Notes: generated by a model not told the origin, from the letters alone. Counted from the stretch's first letter, positions 1-7,132 are shown. The stretch: DNA of 7,132 nucleotides from DASYAN01 sp036501345 (GCA_036501345.1 DASYAN010000280.1:1-7132); one strand, 5' to 3'. Program-made: numbers and translations.

Positions 1-1
1 A

Positions 2-1984
2 GCACTTGTTAAGCGCAATCAGGTTGAGATTGTAAGTGGAGGCTACTACGAACCAATCCTTCCCGTGATTCCTGATCGCGACAAAATAGCTCAGATCCGT
101 CGTCTGAGCGAACGTATCGAATGCGACTTTGCGGTCAAGCCAACGGGCATGTGGCTTGCAGAACGTGTCTGGGAGCCATCTCTTGCACGTTCGCTTACAG
201 AGGCTGGAATTGAATGGACCATCCTGGACGATATTCATTTCAAGAATGTTGGCTTGGAAGATAGTGACCTCTATGGTTATTATGCAACCGAAGACCAGAG
301 CAGCGTTCTTAAAGTTTATGCGACCAGTAAGACCCTCCGTTATACGATCCCCTGGCGACCAGTTTCTGAGACTATTACAGCTCTACGTGCTCTTGCTACA
401 ACTGATGGCGGACGTATTATCGTGATGGGAGATGACGGCGAAAAGTTTGGCAGTTGGCCGGAGACGCACAAATATTGCTGGGGAAAAGACGGACGCTCTG
501 GCTGGGTAGAAGAATTCTTCAGTGCTTTGGAGCACAACAAAGAATGGCTACATTTGACACTGCTGGGAGAATATGCAAGTACCCATTCGGCTCTTGGGCG
601 AATCTATCTCCCTACCTCCTCATACATAGAAATGTCTGAGTGGGCACTTCCTGCGCAGAAGTCATATCTGTTTGGCAAGTTGCTTCATCAATTGGAAGAT
701 GAAAAACGCGACGATGTGCTTCAATTTATGCGCGGAGGTTTCTGGCGTAATTTTCTGGTGCGCTATCCTGAAGGCAATAATCAGCACAAAAAGATGCTAC
801 GCGTCCACGAGCGTGTGTATGTGGCTGGAGCAACAGAGGCAAGTGGCATCGTCCACCTATGGAAAGCCCAAGCTAATGATACCTACTGGCATGGTCTATT
901 TGGTGGGATTTATATGACACATGTACGCTCCGCTATCTACCATCATCTTATTAAAGCTGAAAACGCAGCCGACCGAGTTCTCTACAGTACCACACCCTGG
1001 CAGCGTTACGAAATCGTCGATTTCGAGCGCAATACTCAAGAAAAACTGATCATTGAGAGCGACCAACAAAATCTCTATATTGATCCAGAGCATGGTGGCA
1101 CGCTATTCGAATGGGATCTGCGACGGAGTGCTCATAATATGCTCTCTGTCATGACTCGCTCTCAGGAAAGTTACCATCCGATGCTGCGTGAATACGAGCA
1201 GGAACGTCGCCGAAAGGTAGCGCAAGCTCTCCTGCAACGGCAAAGAGCGACACATGACGAAGAAGAACCTAGTTCGCCACACACAACAATCCGTATCAAG
1301 GAGCCAGACCTAGATCAGTACCTTGTTGTAGATCGCTACCGACGTGCTAGCTTGGTCGACCATTTTCTCCCTCCAGGTTTACCAATGGCGAATTTTGTTC
1401 AGGCGCGTTATGAAGAGCAGGGTAACTTCGTAGATCAGTGTTATGAGACTAGGATCGAGCAAGATGAAAAGGGCCTGAGCGTTATCATGGCTCGTGATGG
1501 TCAGGTGCGACGAGCTGGGGCACTCAGCCCAATTCATGTGCATCTAACCAAAAGCCTCTTTCTATCGCTTGGAGAAGAGAAGCTGGTTATACGCTACATA
1601 ATCGGAAACAGGAGTCTGGCACGCTTACAAACTTTTTTTGCATGCGAATGGAATGTAAATCTGCTTGGCGGAGGAGGAAATCCTCAGGCTTACTACCAAG
1701 TAGTTGGGCAACAACTGGAGAATAGTCACTTTGATAGCGCGGGCGAAATTGCCGATGTCTATGAGTTCAGCATTGGTAATACTTGGCTAGGGCAGGAAGT
1801 TAACTTTGCATTGAGTGAACCTGCCGCGCTATGGCGTTTCTCAATCGATGCAGTAACTGGTTCAGAAGCTGGCTTTGAACGTACACACCAGGGAAGTTGC
1901 TTTGTCCTGCGGTGGCCGCTACTGCTGGAAGCTGGTCAAAACTGGGGTGTAGAAATTATCGCCCACGGTCGTCTACCTATATAG
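2..1984 (+). CDS. GH57 family 4-alpha-glucanotransferase / alpha-amylase, 5'-truncated by window edge
   Basis: The frame is open from the left edge to a TAG stop and shows 660 residues; about 70 N-terminal residues should lie outside, judging by the Thermococcus litoralis glucanotransferase (659 aa, nucleophile Glu123, acid/base Asp214, from memory). The first visible residues include SGGYYEPIL, a GH57 core motif. WLAERVWEP carries the expected nucleophile Glu (visible residue 54, nt 161-163). GDDGEKFGSWP carries the expected acid/base Asp (visible 144/145); the spacing of about 91 residues fits the family. SSYIEMSEWALP, GGFWRNFLVRYPEGN and NDTYWHGLFGGIY belong to the DUF1925-type middle region. 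VVDRYRRASLVDHF and the rest form a DUF1926-type beta-sandwich. These enzymes cut alpha-1,4-glucans and either hydrolyse them or transfer the glycosyl part; sequence cannot separate the two activities. Whether a signal peptide exists cannot be seen. A GTG at 65 is internal Val, not the start. Confidence 0.9.
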   Translation, partial: ALVKRNQVEIVSGGYYEPILPVIPDRDKIAQIRRLSERIECDFAVKPTGMWLAERVWEPSLARSLTEAGIEWTILDDIHFKNVGLEDSDLYGYYATEDQSSVLKVYATSKTLRYTIPWRPVSETITALRALATTDGGRIIVMGDDGEKFGSWPETHKYCWGKDGRSGWVEEFFSALEHNKEWLHLTLLGEYASTHSALGRIYLPTSSYIEMSEWALPAQKSYLFGKLLHQLEDEKRDDVLQFMRGGFWRNFLVRYPEGNNQHKKMLRVHERVYVAGATEASGIVHLWKAQANDTYWHGLFGGIYMTHVRSAIYHHLIKAENAADRVLYSTTPWQRYEIVDFERNTQEKLIIESDQQNLYIDPEHGGTLFEWDLRRSAHNMLSVMTRSQESYHPMLREYEQERRRKVAQALLQRQRATHDEEEPSSPHTTIRIKEPDLDQYLVVDRYRRASLVDHFLPPGLPMANFVQARYEEQGNFVDQCYETRIEQDEKGLSVIMARDGQVRRAGALSPIHVHLTKSLFLSLGEEKLVIRYIIGNRSLARLQTFFACEWNVNLLGGGGNPQAYYQVVGQQLENSHFDSAGEIADVYEFSIGNTWLGQEVNFALSEPAALWRFSIDAVTGSEAGFERTHQGSCFVLRWPLLLEAGQNWGVEIIAHGRLPI

Positions 1985-1998
1985 AGAATAGAAGTAAG

Positions 1999-2040
1999 TC
2001 TGGGTATGTGAGCAACATTAGGTCTGCTCACATACCCAGA
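1999..2040 (+). terminator. long hairpin just after the GH57 stop, possible terminator or 3'-end stabiliser
   Basis: Arms 1999-2014 and 2025-2040 are perfectly complementary over 16 bp (TCTGGGTATGTGAGCA with its complement) around a 10-nt loop, starting 14 nt after the GH57 stop. No U-run follows on either strand, so it is not a canonical Rho-independent terminator. It could protect the mRNA 3' end, act with Rho, or bind a protein as DNA. The arms are seen directly; the role is inferred from position. Confidence 0.5.
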
Positions 2041-2285
2041 AGGTACGCTGATTGCTTGCTGACAGAGAAGTCTTATGGAATTTGGGACATCTCTATCTAA
2101 GATAGTATCTCTAATATAGAGACAAGTCTATGCGACCAAAGTGGTAATAGTAAGAGGGCAGTGAAAACCATCCTTTAGTGTGATGACATCATCTACCTAC
2201 AAGTCTATACTTATAAGGTGGGTGAGTGAGACTAAATGCTTCTCTTATAGAACTTGCGGCACATAGCCTAAAAGCGTGTTCCTAA

Positions 2286-2297
2286 CTTAGCGCTAAG
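2286..2297. repeat. 12-bp perfect palindrome
   Basis: CTTAGCGCTAAG is a perfect palindrome in non-coding DNA between the two hairpins. It could be a dimeric regulator site, but no downstream promoter could be assigned to it and one such site can occur by chance. Confidence 0.25.
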
Positions 2298-2384
2298 CCT
2301 CCTAGAGCGATGCGTATTCTGCAACTATTCACTCGAAGGATTTAGCTCCGCTCATCTAAATGTAAAGTGGCACTGGAAATTGTT

Positions 2385-2412
2385 AGGGAAAGGGCCGAAC
2401 CCCTTTCCTTTT
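2385..2412 (+). terminator. Rho-independent terminator
   Basis: GGAAAGGG (2387-2394) pairs with CCCTTTCC (2401-2408) around a 6-nt loop, with G-U and A-U extension at the base, followed by TTTT on the + strand. The - strand side lacks a T-run, so it serves + transcripts. The nearest upstream gene ends about 400 bp before it, so it terminates either a long GH57 3' UTR or a separate small transcript. Confidence 0.65.
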
Positions 2413-2471
2413 CATCATACTATCTGCTATACTATTTACTTAATAGCCTTATTGGGTCAGTTCAAAAAAGC

Positions 2472-2503
2472 TTGTTTGTGCTATTAATGGGCTGCATAAA
2501 CAA
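2472..2503 (+). promoter_or_regulatory. 10-bp hairpin in the leader of the phosphatase gene
   Basis: TTGTTTGTGC (2472-2481) pairs with GCATAAACAA (2494-2503), one pair being G-U, around a 12-nt loop. A second short inverted repeat, AAACA-AA-TGTTT, lies at 2538-2549. Both sit within 160 bp upstream of the PP2C start, where a promoter or operator is expected. No tail of T residues follows, so termination is unlikely. Function is not known. Confidence 0.3.
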
Positions 2504-2581
2504 CTACCTGTGGATAGCAAGTCAAAAATGATATTAGAAACAAATGTTTGGCAATGCACAATTATCGGTTTGTCAACAATG

Positions 2582-2593
2582 GACCAACTGGTC
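2582..2593. promoter_or_regulatory. candidate operator palindrome GACCA-AC-TGGTC
   Basis: A 5-2-5 perfect inverted repeat lies 31 bp before the proposed phosphatase start. Position and symmetry would suit a dimeric repressor, but no clear -10/-35 pair was found around it and the half-sites are short. Confidence 0.25.
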
Positions 2594-2624
2594 TGTTCTC
2601 TCTAAGAGTAAATGGTAACGATAT

Positions 2625-3632
2625 ATGCATTATCCAGTGATAAGAACCACAATCAACTCTATGGCGACAACCTTTGAAAGGCAGCATTCAACGAAGATGC
2701 CGCAACACAGAACCAGACGGTATAGACAAAAAGTCCTTGATAATCATGTGCAAGAACGGTCTCCGTTTTCCTATGCTTACCGCAGTGTTGCAAATGAGCG
2801 TCATCCGATGCGTAATGAGGATAGCACTCTTATCGATGAGCAGACAGGATTGGTTGCAGTTTTTGATGGGGTTGGGGGGAGTGCTGCCGCCGAAATTGCC
2901 TCACAGACAGCTGCAAGAGCCACACTTGAGGGCTGGAAACGCGTTCTTACCCAGTATCAGCGCAGGCGCAAGGTCTACACAATGTTAGAAAATTGTGACC
3001 AGCGTGATTTTTGTGCCATTTTAGAAAAGCTCATCCTAGACGCCGATGAGCAAGTTCGTATAGAGGGTGCACAGCGTGCAGGAACTGATGATCTGGCAAC
3101 AACAGTTGCTCTAGCAGCATTTTGTAAGCAGCCTGACGTAAGAGAATACACGATGATCTCTGCGCATGTTGGAGATAGTCGTATTTACTTGCTTCGTGGG
3201 CAAGAGAAGCTTGAGCGGATTACTAATGATGACGGGCTTCTCACAAAGCTAGTGGAAAATCAGGTTGTTGATGAACTACATGCGTACCAGATTGACCAAG
3301 CGACCCAGGCCGACCAATTATCAGACATGGATTACCGCTACTTCCGACTGCGTGGTGGCATTACACAGGCTATTGGAGGACCAATACCTCCAGCTGTTCA
3401 CGTAAATAAAACGACAGTCTACCCCGGTGATCGCATCCTTCTTTGTACTGATGGTATCCACGATAATCTTACCGATGAAGAGATTGAAGATATTCTCAGG
3501 AATACTGCCAGACCCGCCTTTGCCAGAAGGCTTGTTGAGCTCTCACAGCAACGTTCCCGCCAGGACTACAGTCTAACTATTCGAGCCAAGCCAGATGATA
3601 TGAGCGCAATCGTTGTGACCTGCCGCTTTTGA
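2625..3632 (+). CDS. PP2C (PPM) family Ser/Thr protein phosphatase
   Basis: A 335-residue soluble protein that should remove phosphate from Ser/Thr of target proteins using two Mn/Mg ions. PPM motifs occur in order: RNED (63-66), VAVFDGVGG (78-85), TDDLATTVALA (154-164), AHVGDSRIYLL (180-190), GDRILLCTDGIHDNLT (268-283) and PDDMSAIVV (323-331). The metal-binding Asp residues in NED, DGVGG, TDG and DDM are all kept, so it should be active. The last motif reads DD where many family members have DN. No membrane segment or extra sensor domain follows the domain, so it is stand-alone. The first 45 or so residues are basic and non-conserved. The ATG at 2625 has no strong ribosome binding site; ATGs at 2661 and 2697 are alternatives. 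Bacterial PP2C proteins usually reverse Hanks-type kinases, but no kinase is in view. The next gene starts 69 bp downstream with no terminator seen between. Confidence 0.92.
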   Translation: MHYPVIRTTINSMATTFERQHSTKMPQHRTRRYRQKVLDNHVQERSPFSYAYRSVANERHPMRNEDSTLIDEQTGLVAVFDGVGGSAAAEIASQTAARATLEGWKRVLTQYQRRRKVYTMLENCDQRDFCAILEKLILDADEQVRIEGAQRAGTDDLATTVALAAFCKQPDVREYTMISAHVGDSRIYLLRGQEKLERITNDDGLLTKLVENQVVDELHAYQIDQATQADQLSDMDYRYFRLRGGITQAIGGPIPPAVHVNKTTVYPGDRILLCTDGIHDNLTDEEIEDILRNTARPAFARRLVELSQQRSRQDYSLTIRAKPDDMSAIVVTCRF

Positions 3633-3688
3633 ATAAAAATAAGGCTATATAGGTAAGTATCAATTTATTGGCATGACTAAGTTAGAAT

Positions 3689-3692
3689 GGAG
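3689..3692 (+). promoter_or_regulatory. ribosome binding site of the broken glycoside hydrolase
   Basis: GGAG lies 9 nt before the ATG at 3702, normal spacing for a Shine-Dalgarno site, and fixes this start. Confidence 0.6.
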
Positions 3693-3701
3693 TAATGTGC
3701 A

Positions 3702-5255
3702 ATGATTCCCCATGACGATTTTACCCCGCATGGCTACCTGGATAACCCTTTTCACTGCTGGAAAATTAATCCGAGTGGTGTTTTGCGCTCATTGTCCCCG
3801 CTTGGCATGGGCTGGCATGTGCCCAATCTTGGTAGCTATGTGCGCAACCAGTTCCAATATACGGCCCATCTGCAAATCGGTCTGAAAATAGGAGAAACCG
3901 TCCTGATCACTCCCGAGGACTTTAAACGGCATCACTGCTCCATTGTCAGCCATTTGCATACGAAAAATCGCTTTGAATATACCTGTACTGTACCCAAACA
4001 TAATTTGACTCTTACAGCACGTTATTTCCTTGTCCAAGAGCATGCTCTAGGTTGTATCCTCACTCTCTCGACCGCTGCAAAGCAATCCTTGTCTGTAACT
4101 TGTTATTTGATGCATCAACACAAGCATAATCCGCAGACGAGTCGTCTCTGGGAGCATGGTCTTTATGCGATTAACGGACCCCAGGAGGGTGTGTGTATGC
4201 TAGGTATCGCTAGTGAAGGAGATGTCTTTGCACATGGTGCTCGTTCTGCTGATGGTGGTGCATTGGCTTTTGGTCAGATGGGCTATGTCGTTACTCTAGA
4301 AGATGCTGTAACCTGGGCACATGAAGGCCCTGTTTTGCGTCCCAATATTACAGAGCATGAAGAGAGTACGGGATGGCAGGTCCGGACTGTTATTTTACCG
4401 TTTAATATTACTTTAGGCAATAGCGATACTGAGCAATCTCAACGTATTATCAATGCAGTATTAGCACGTGGTGTCTCACAAGACCAGTCGTATCAATATT
4501 GGATAGATGGTGTTGAAGAGATTGTCCGCGCCGAGTCCGACCACCGAGCTGACGATGAGCGATTCTGGCAGTTGGCTCCCCAACTATCTGGCGATTGGCC
4601 TGTACACTGGCGGCGTGGTCTAGTATATGATCTGGAAACTCTACGTATGGTTATCCGTCACCCTGTAGGTGCCGTTAATCATTTTTTCGACGGTATGCAA
4701 ATTCAGGCTCCTCGGCTGGTTTTGGCTGAAGCTGCGATGGATGCCCTTTTCCTCAGCTATGCCAACCCTGAACTTGCGGCTGAAGTCATTCTGGGCCATT
4801 TTGAGTCCGCACCACACCCACAGCTTCCGTGTATGCGTGAAGATGGTAGTTATAACATGGTTGCCGACGATGGACAAATCTGCGGTACAGCGCCGGAATG
4901 GGGTTATCCTATTTGGTGTTGTAACCAGATATGGCTTAAGACAGGAGATATGCACTGGCTGCGTCGCCTCTACCCACATGTTGCTGCATACTTACGCTGG
5001 TGGTTGGAGAACCGTCGTGATGCTGAAGGCTGGCTAGTCTATGCCTGCTCATGGGAAAGTGGGCAGGATGTTTCTAGCCGTTTTGGTCCCCAGCAAACGG
5101 GCGGAACGATTATTCAACACGTGCGTCCTGTAGACTTACAAGCAAGTATGGCACAAGGCGCAGCGATTCTGAAACGCTGGGCTATACTTCTGGCACAAGA
5201 AGAAACGCACCTTTCCACTACTAAGTGCACAACCATAAATAACTCCGACATATGA
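3702..5255 (+). pseudogene. N-terminal part of an (alpha/alpha)6-barrel glycoside hydrolase (trehalase/GH63/MGH1-like), interrupted
   Basis: This is the 5' half of a gene that ended at 6173 before an insertion broke it. About 300 residues form a beta-rich N-terminal domain. The barrel follows, with HFFDGMQIQAPRLVLAEAAMDALF, GTAPEWGYPIWCCNQIWLKTGD and YACSWESGQDVSSRF. The last, with ESGQD at residues 452-456, closely resembles the ESGWD.SSR signature of trehalases and the ESG.D motif of GH63, where the Asp is the catalytic acid. No signal peptide is seen at the N-terminus. Real homology stops near Lys508; the last codons and the TGA stop come from the inserted element at 5225-5347. Joined to the downstream half the protein would have 781 residues. 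Substrate cannot be told from sequence: clan relatives act on trehalose, alpha-glucosides, glycan glucose caps or mannosylglycerate. The broken state is clear; the family label is moderately sure. Confidence 0.8.
5225..5249 (+). repeat. left terminal inverted repeat of the MITE-like element
   Basis: Begins GTGCACA and continues with the 18-bp core ACCATAAATAACTCCGAC. Its complement is at 5323-5347, with mismatches only at outer positions 4, 5 and 8 reading GTGCACAA against GTCGACGA. Confidence 0.85.
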
Positions 5256-5322
5256 CCATCAATATCCAGGGAGATACGTTTCACCCGGCCTGGAACTACA
5301 CGATTCGGCTGCGAGCATAAAC

Positions 5323-5347
5323 GTCGGAGTTATTTATGGTCGTCGAC
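5323..5347 (-). repeat. right terminal inverted repeat of the MITE-like element
   Basis: On the - strand this reads GTCGACG followed by the same 18-bp core as the left end. The two ends could pair in single-stranded DNA or RNA to form a long stem with a 73-nt loop. Confidence 0.85.
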
Positions 5348-6173
5348 TAAACCATCCGTTGATTTCTCCTTAGAGGCAGCATGGTGGAAAGCAATAAAGG
5401 ATGAATTTGCCGTGAAGACGCGTCTCATGTGGCAAAATGGCTGGTTCCGTGATTATGATTCGGTCACCAAAGAGTGGTCAGAGCAACAGGATACTATGCA
5501 CCTTGCCCCTATTTTCTGTGGTACATCTGATCGGGAGCATATTGAACAACTCCGCCCCTATTTTTCGCAACCACCTGGACATAGTGGTTGGGGTCCTCTC
5601 TCCTGGCCGCCTGTTGTCATGACTCAAGTAGGAGGTGTTGCATATGCAGAGATACCACTGGAGGCTGCAGAATTGGCTTATCGTTTCATTGATGCCTCTT
5701 ATCGCAGTACCGATAGCCGTGAATTGGATGAGCATGGGGGGCTGCCTGGCGTGACCCGTGAATATCTTCGAACGGTTGTGACGAGTGAGAAGAGCGAAAT
5801 GGATTACGCTAATACTGGTATTGAAGGCTATGGTTGGGGTGCGTTAAGTGTGCATTTACTGATGCGTTATTTAGTAGGGCTGTGTGAGGAAGAGGCTGGT
5901 AAGATAACGATTGCTCCTGCACTACCTCAGGCGCTTCGTCGTGTCGGAGCTGCCTATCGTGTAGAGTCTGTGCCCTGGGGGAACTATATGTTAGCTATTG
6001 AGTGCACAATACAGGAGGTAGAAAGTTATACTGTCCATCTATGCTGTATGGAGAGAGAGAGAGAAGAAGTAGCCAAAGTTGAGGAGCTACCACGGTCTGT
6101 ACTCGTGCAAGAATATGAATGGAAGGGTATATGGGGGGAGAAGCAAACTCTTCAGTTATCTAGAATAAGTTAG
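5346..6173 (+). pseudogene. C-terminal part of the interrupted (alpha/alpha)6-barrel glycoside hydrolase
   Basis: This continues the gene that starts at 3702, in the same reading frame after removal of 126 bp; it resumes with TKPSVDFSLEAAWWKAIKDEF and has no further stop until 6173. Barrel motifs include MWQNGWFRDYD, GHSGWGPLSWPPVVMT (Trp588 of the restored protein), LDEHGGLPGVTREYL and TGIEGYGWGALSVHLL (Glu666). The last would be the usual neighbourhood of the general base in trehalase/GH63 relatives, by analogy only. A beta-rich tail closes the protein. An in-frame GTG at 5412 with AGGA at 5398-5401 might allow re-initiation, but the product would lack the catalytic-acid half. The end faces the GH76 gene, with 31 bp between the two stops and no strong terminator there. 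Confidence 0.78.
6051..6064 (+). repeat. (GA)7 dinucleotide tract inside coding sequence
   Basis: Seven GA units encode part of MEREREE near the C-terminus of the broken hydrolase. Such a tract is prone to slippage; it is in frame here. It lies beyond the recognised barrel motifs, so a shift would alter mainly the tail. Confidence 0.7.
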
Positions 6174-6204
6174 GTGTCTTTGAGAATGATGTATATCAAG
6201 AGCA

Positions 6205-7132
6205 TCAGTGGGTTGCGAGTGGAACAACTTGCAAGATAGCAACTGCAGAACCTGCAGTATGGGTCTGAATTGTATCACTAGGTGCTGGGATGGTTGTCCA
6301 ACTGGTACCAATCAGATTGTCTGACGGACGTCGATGGGCCCAAGCTGTCGTTGCATTCTTTTGCAAGAAGCCCAGATACTGGCTTTGATGATAGGTGATC
6401 GCTAGCTCAGCTAGATATTGGGCATAGATTCCCTTAAACCCTCCACCATCACCCTCGCCTTCATCCTGGAGAATACCTTGTGTTGTAATGCTAGAACCTG
6501 ATTTATTAGCAGCATTTTTGGCGTCATCCAAATATGACTGGTTCTTTGTGACTTGATAGAGAGCATCTGCAGCACCAATAAAAGTGCCATAGTTATAGGT
6601 AAACTGCCATGTACGCAACGTACCAGAATCATAATCATCGTAGACCATGCCTGATCCATTCGTCAACTTGCTCTTTACCCAAGCATAGATACTTTTGGCC
6701 TTGGTGAGATAGCTACTATCAGACAAAGCAATAGAAAGCTGGACTGCTGTGATTACAACTGGAGCGTTGGTAGCGACATTTTTCTGCGCCGGATTAGAAC
6801 GAGTCCACCAAATTCCTCCACCGTACTTGCTAGTATCCCAAGAGGCATAGATTAGATCAAAGAGACGCTTAGCACAGTTGAGGTAACGGCTGGTATGAGT
6901 AAGATTAAATGCACGAATGCTGGCCTTAGCCCACCAGCCAACGTCGTCATTGTAGCTGTTAGCCAGAGTGAAAGGCTGGGACGTGTTGCAGGCGGTGGAC
7001 ATACCTTGATCACTGGGGTCATTATGGGCCATAAAGCCATTGTAGACATCATCGATCATCCGTCGGTACGTCAAATTCTGAGGAGTACGCTGGTAGGCAT
7101 CCATCACAATATCCCAGCTAATGGCCTCCGTC
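6205..7132 (-). CDS. GH76 family glycoside hydrolase (alpha-1,6-mannanase family), 5'-truncated by window edge
   Basis: The - strand frame is open from the right edge to a TGA at 6205 and shows 308 residues; the N-terminus, including any signal peptide, is outside. An internal GTG at 7107 and ATG at 7104 are not convincing starts because the frame continues upstream with sequence of the same kind. GH76 features: NDDVGWWAKASIRAF, with the adjacent Asp pair (visible residues 62-63, nt 6943-6948) that is catalytic in characterised members such as Bacillus circulans Aman6; KYGGGIWW; TYNYGTFIGAADALYQVT (about 178-195); and GDGGGFKGIYAQYLAEL (about 227-243). The family folds as an (alpha/alpha)6 barrel and hydrolyses internal alpha-1,6-mannosidic links, as in yeast and mycobacterial mannans; some members act as transferases. 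Such enzymes are usually exported. It stops soon after the last barrel helix, with no carbohydrate-binding module at the C-terminus. Confidence 0.88.
   Translation of the reverse strand, partial: TEAISWDIVMDAYQRTPQNLTYRRMIDDVYNGFMAHNDPSDQGMSTACNTSQPFTLANSYNDDVGWWAKASIRAFNLTHTSRYLNCAKRLFDLIYASWDTSKYGGGIWWTRSNPAQKNVATNAPVVITAVQLSIALSDSSYLTKAKSIYAWVKSKLTNGSGMVYDDYDSGTLRTWQFTYNYGTFIGAADALYQVTKNQSYLDDAKNAANKSGSSITTQGILQDEGEGDGGGFKGIYAQYLAELAITYHQSQYLGFLQKNATTAWAHRRPSDNLIGTSWTTIPAPSDTIQTHTAGSAVAILQVVPLATH

Larger units (their letters stand above)
1985..2624. other. 640-bp intergenic region without a recognisable gene
   Basis: Stops are dense in all frames and only very short reading frames occur; none has a convincing ribosome binding site or resembles a known protein. 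No tRNA or rRNA signature was seen. The region contains a long hairpin after the GH57 stop, a 12-bp perfect palindrome, a Rho-independent terminator in its middle and several inverted repeats in the last 150 bp before the phosphatase gene; these are listed separately. A TATACT at 2428-2433 resembles a -10 box, but no good -35 box lies at the right distance. The decamer ACAAGTCTAT occurs twice, near 2123 and 2201. The part before the terminator could be a long 3' untranslated region, a small RNA locus or decayed sequence. Confidence 0.6.
5225..5347. mobile_element. 123-bp MITE-like insertion inside the glycoside hydrolase gene
   Basis: Terminal inverted repeats of 25 bp at 5225-5249 and 5323-5347 match at 22 positions, with the inner 18 (ACCATAAATAACTCCGAC) identical. 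TAA directly flanks both ends (5222-5224 and 5348-5350), and ACTAA repeats at 5220-5224 and 5346-5350. Both repeats are offset by exactly 126 bp, so removing the element and one copy rejoins the host reading frame. The 73-bp centre has no gene, so the element cannot move alone and would need a transposase from a related element elsewhere. A 3-bp target repeat is used by several IS families, but the family cannot be assigned and the exact ends are uncertain by a few bases. Confidence 0.85.

Noticed and set aside
340..540. Reading frame on the - strand inside GH57, and similar ones inside the other genes
   Set aside because: They lie antisense or out of frame within clear genes and have no motifs of their own.
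1897..2100. Small + strand reading frame over the GH57 end and the hairpin
   Set aside because: It mostly overlaps the GH57 gene in another frame, contains the hairpin and has no recognisable protein features.
2250..2400. Possible tRNA-like fold or decayed transposase end
   Set aside because: No T-loop consensus, anticodon arm or acceptor stem could be drawn, and no protein similarity is visible in any frame.
5240..5345. Programmed frameshift or recoding joining the two hydrolase parts
   Set aside because: Both parts are in the same frame and the stop lies in inserted DNA; no slippery site is needed or seen.
5225..5347. The inverted repeat as an integron attC site, an intron or an intein
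   Set aside because: The ends show no attC core motifs, the insert is too short for a self-splicing intron or intein, and it carries in-frame stops; flanking direct repeats favour transposition.
1..7132. CRISPR array, phage genes or a defence system
   Set aside because: No regularly spaced repeats and no nuclease, phage or toxin-antitoxin motifs were seen on either strand.

Overview
The window holds four protein-coding loci and reads as bacterial carbohydrate-metabolism and signalling DNA with moderate GC. From left to right on the + strand there is a GH57 glucanotransferase/alpha-amylase gene whose 5' end lies off the left edge. A gene-free stretch of about 640 bp follows, then a PP2C-type Ser/Thr protein phosphatase, then a large (alpha/alpha)6-barrel glycoside hydrolase of the trehalase/GH63/MGH1-like type that is broken in two. 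On the - strand, convergent with it, is a GH76 (alpha-1,6-mannanase family) gene whose 5' end lies off the right edge. Bacterial GH57, a stand-alone PP2C, GH76 and a small inverted-repeat element together would suit a large-genome Chloroflexota such as the Ktedonobacteria. That placement is inference only; no marker gene is present.

The most notable feature is a 123-bp insertion at 5225-5347 with 25-bp terminal inverted repeats (22/25 matching, the inner 18 bp perfect). It encodes nothing and is flanked by direct repeats (TAA if the symmetric ends are taken, ACTAA at most). It looks like a MITE or other non-autonomous relic. Deleting it with one repeat copy (126 bp, 42 codons) joins the two halves of the glycoside hydrolase in one frame of 781 codons plus stop. 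No other stop or frameshift is visible, so the inactivation appears recent. The cut falls between the part carrying the trehalase-like ESGxD catalytic-acid motif and the part carrying the conserved C-terminal barrel motifs.

The 1985-2624 intergenic region is not empty. It has a near-perfect 16-bp hairpin just after the GH57 stop, a good Rho-independent terminator about 400 bp further on with no gene in front of it, and several inverted repeats in the leader of the phosphatase gene. The phosphatase and the broken hydrolase are 69 bp apart with no visible terminator and may be co-transcribed. GH57 (alpha-glucan remodelling), the broken barrel enzyme and GH76 (mannan) point to glycan storage or turnover. 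Any regulatory link between the PP2C protein and these enzymes is only inferred from position.
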